NCBI GenBank assembly: GCA_001786015.1
Contig: MFVH01000028.1
Span: 24,568 to 31,048 of the forward strand
Source: Candidatus Nomurabacteria bacterium RIFCSPLOWO2_01_FULL_46_18
GTDB lineage: Bacteria; Patescibacteriota; Minisyncoccia; Phycocordibacterales; UBA9973
Reading direction: 5' to 3'
Length of the DNA: 6,481 bases
Part shown: positions 5,381 through 6,481 of the stretch, piece after piece
Layout of the letters: each line of letters opens with the position of its first letter
Position numbering within the stretch: position 1 is the first letter of the stretch
Notes under the pieces: generated by a model
What the model was told of the DNA's origin: nothing
What the model saw: the letters and a program-made list of their open reading frames with translations, nothing else
The model's database searches: none
Made by a program: the position numbers and the translations under genes

Positions 5381-5775
5381 GATGGGGGAAATTGAATCCC
5401 CGTGCAGAAAGTTATTGCCAAGACCTCTACATGCTTATCGCGCTTTTTGGTTTTAGATTGAAAAATTCTTAAGCGCGCCAAATATTTTTCAATCGATTCC
5501 CTTTGTTTCGCTCTGACGTCGGGAAACCGCCGGAACTATCCCGATAATTTTATGCCTTAACCCGTATATCGGAAGTCTACAAGTAAGACACAAGCTTACG
5601 CCGAAGCGGAAACTTGAGCGAAGGCAAAGTCTCCGATACCGAAGTATGAAGAAGCTAGACCTTTCGCTTTAGCGGTTAATTTTGCAATTAACATTTGAGC
5701 AAAAGTTTTACGAGGTTCTGCTCACGCTCGACATGCATCGGGGCAAATGACCTACTGTCTATGCCTTGCATCCCC
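5374..5775 (-). ncRNA. ssrA: Transfer-messenger RNA (tmRNA)
   Basis: A one-piece tmRNA of about 402 bases that, with SmpB, rescues ribosomes stalled on broken mRNAs. The 5' end GGGGATG (5775-5769) pairs with CATCTCC (5384-5378) to form the alanyl-type acceptor stem, followed by A and an encoded CCA. The T arm is GGGGA-TTCAATT-TCCCC. The 5' domain carries GCATGTCGAG and CCTCGTAAAA, as in known tmRNAs. Pseudoknot 1 is visible: CGAG/CTCG (5730-5727/5714-5711) with TGAGCA/TGCTCA (5724-5719/5701-5696). The last pseudoknot near the 3' end has an 11-pair stem (5494-5484/5466-5456) and CGCGCTT/AAGCGCG (5477-5471/5445-5439). The segment TAAGCATGTAG matches the conserved 3' domain. It lies 12 bases after smpB and is probably cotranscribed with it. 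Confidence 0.95.
5596..5685 (-). other. tmRNA tag reading frame (29 codons plus TAA)
   Basis: The resume codon is taken as GCA at 5685-5683, ten bases after pseudoknot 1 and preceded by TTAATT, a layout close to that of Escherichia coli (11 bases, UAGUC then GCA). The other two frames stop within a few codons. The predicted tag starts AKLTAKAKGLAS, ends DFAFAQVSASA and stops at TAA (5598-5596) inside the loop region closed by TATCGGA/TCCGATA. It is much longer than the roughly ten codons common in tmRNAs, and its ending departs from the usual LAA or VAA. Confidence 0.75.
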
Positions 5776-5787
5776 ATATTCAAATTG

Positions 5788-6231
5788 TCAACGGTCTTTT
5801 ATTTCCCTTCGGATCGTTCTGTCGGTCTCGCGTTTCTTTATGCTTTCGCGTTTATCATATTTTTTCTTTCCTTTAACCAGCGCGACTTCTACTTTTATTT
5901 TTCTTCCCTTATTATACACCTTGAGGGGCACGATTGTCAAATTTATTTTTTCACTTTTCACAAGTTCGCTCATCTCTTTTTTAGTCAGGAGCAATTTTCT
6001 GTTGCGGAGCGAATCGTAATTTTCCGGCGCGTTGTTCGGCTGGTAAGGCGGAATATTGGCGTTCATCAAATACGCTTCGCCCCCGCGAACAATAGCAAAA
6101 GAACCATCGAGCGACATCCTTCCACCGCGCACCGACTTGACCTCCGTGCCCAAAAGCTCAATACCCGCTTCGTATTTTTCAAGGATTTCGTAATTGAAAT
6201 GAGCCTTTCGATTTTCCGCGTAATTGGCCAT
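5788..6231 (-). CDS. smpB: SsrA-binding protein SmpB
   Basis: Binds the tRNA-like domain of tmRNA and brings it to the empty A site of stalled ribosomes. The 147-residue protein is complete. The N-terminal part ENRKAHFNYEILEKYEAGI is followed by LLGTEVKSVRGGRMSL, the classical family signature; then come LMNANIPPYQPNN, LRNRKLLL, and LTIVPLKVYNKGRKIKVEVA. The lysine- and arginine-rich tail KKKYDKRESIKKRETDR is the part that in the family enters the mRNA channel. The stop is TGA at 5790-5788, 12 bases before the mature 5' end of ssrA, so tmRNA probably comes from a shared transcript. ATG 6231 has both a -10-like TGA-TAGGAT ending six bases upstream and an AGGA that could be a ribosome-binding site. 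Confidence 0.97.
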   Translation of the reverse strand: MANYAENRKAHFNYEILEKYEAGIELLGTEVKSVRGGRMSLDGSFAIVRGGEAYLMNANIPPYQPNNAPENYDSLRNRKLLLTKKEMSELVKSEKINLTIVPLKVYNKGRKIKVEVALVKGKKKYDKRESIKKRETDRTIRREIKDR

Positions 6232-6237
6232 TTTTAA

Positions 6238-6246
6238 ATCCTATCA
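6238..6246 (-). promoter_or_regulatory. Possible extended -10 (TGA-TAGGAT) or Shine-Dalgarno before smpB
   Basis: On the minus strand TGATAGGAT (6246-6238) ends six bases before ATG 6231. TAGGAT matches TATAAT at four positions and has the TGn extension. The same bases contain AGGA seven bases before the ATG, so it may instead be a ribosome-binding site with a promoter further upstream in the AT-rich intergenic region. The sequence alone does not decide. Confidence 0.4.
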
Positions 6247-6270
6247 CAAATTTCTTTTTTATATTTTTTA

Positions 6271-6279
6271 TGCTAGTAT
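6271..6279 (+). promoter_or_regulatory. Extended -10 promoter (TGC-TAGTAT) six bases before the ftsH-like ATG
   Basis: TGC TAGTAT (6271-6279), then TCACTG and ATG 6286. It has the TGn extension and four of six consensus bases, with no recognisable -35. The spacing again predicts a leaderless mRNA. It is divergent from the smpB promoter in a 54-base shared intergenic region. Confidence 0.5.
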
Positions 6280-6285
6280 TCACTG

Positions 6286-6481
6286 ATGGATTTTAATTTT
6301 CTAAGCCAAAAAGAAGAAAAAGAGCGGCCCACTCGGGGGAAGGGCGGGCCCCGATTTTCCGGCAGCATTGCCGGCTCGATCCTTATTTTTATGCTCATCT
6401 CCGCTCTGTATCTTTTACTCGCCGGCACTCCGAGCGACACTCCGGAGATCCCGATTTCGGACTTAGCAAAAAACGTCTCCG
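6286..6481 (+). CDS. ftsH: N-terminus of a probable FtsH membrane protease (cut by window end)
   Basis: The first 65 codons are visible. A short basic cytoplasmic leader (MDFNFLSQKEEKERPTRGKG) is followed by one strong membrane helix at about residues 28-48 (AGSILIFMLISALYLLLAG) and then PEIPISDLAKNVS. A single N-terminal helix followed by an E-I-x-x-S-x-(F/L) strand is the usual start of the FtsH periplasmic domain. FtsH is an ATP-dependent zinc protease that degrades membrane and some tmRNA-tagged proteins, which suits the smpB-ssrA neighbours. The ATPase and protease domains lie outside the window, so the identification rests on this short part and remains provisional; another single-helix membrane protein is possible. 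Confidence 0.65.
   Translation, partial: MDFNFLSQKEEKERPTRGKGGPRFSGSIAGSILIFMLISALYLLLAGTPSDTPEIPISDLAKNVS

Noticed and set aside
5786..5791. Perfect TTGACA on the minus strand just upstream of ssrA, as a -35 box
   Set aside because: A 17-base spacer would put the -10 inside the mature tmRNA, and no TATAAT-like hexamer is there. The T-G-A is the smpB stop codon, so the match is probably coincidental.
5695..6237. 180-residue plus-strand ORF opposite smpB
   Set aside because: It runs antisense through smpB and the tmRNA 5' end and has no recognisable domain.
1..6481. CRISPR array, transposase or prophage genes
   Set aside because: No regularly spaced direct repeats, transposase-like ORF or phage structural gene is visible anywhere in the window.

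Overview
The window looks like a compact bacterial chromosome segment, most likely from a Candidate Phyla Radiation (Patescibacteria, Parcubacteria-like) organism. This is inferred from the small gene set, the lack of clear Shine-Dalgarno sequences, an archaeal-flavoured nucleoside diphosphate kinase and sugar-phosphate mutase, and a stand-alone ~80-residue GIY-YIG protein. TGA is a normal stop here (infC and smpB end with it), which argues against lineages that recode TGA as glycine. Nothing indicates a plasmid, phage or CRISPR locus. The region is mostly housekeeping, with one small possibly mobile insert.

Layout. The plus strand carries the 3' end of ndk (2-343). A 263-base gene-free stretch with several inverted repeats and a probable intrinsic terminator follows. 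Next come a 4-helix membrane protein (607-993) and an overlapping beta-CASP metallo-beta-lactamase RNase-like protein (968-2341), whose stop codon interlocks with the stop of rplT on the other strand. The minus strand then carries a continuous block, read right to left: smpB (6231-5788), the tmRNA gene ssrA (5775-5374), a palindrome-rich spacer, a GIY-YIG protein (5251-5012), a phosphohexomutase (4837-3464), and the classic infC-rpmI-rplT translation operon (3429-2338). At the right edge, the start of an FtsH-like membrane protease (6286 onward) is divergent from smpB.

How the genes work together. smpB, ssrA and ftsH make a ribosome-rescue and protein-quality-control neighbourhood: SmpB and tmRNA release stalled ribosomes and tag the nascent chain, and FtsH is a protease family able to degrade tagged proteins. 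infC-rpmI-rplT supplies initiation factor 3 and ribosomal proteins L35 and L20. The metallo-beta-lactamase protein is probably an RNA-processing enzyme. ndk and the mutase serve nucleotide and sugar-phosphate metabolism.

The most notable signals are: (i) a -10-like hexamer ending exactly six bases before the start codon of five genes, suggesting leaderless mRNAs; (ii) an 11-base inverted repeat that would pair the 3' CCA end of tmRNA with its own downstream sequence; (iii) a long 29-residue tmRNA tag with an unusual C-terminus; and (iv) an unexplained structured spacer after ndk. I found no convincing new multigene system.
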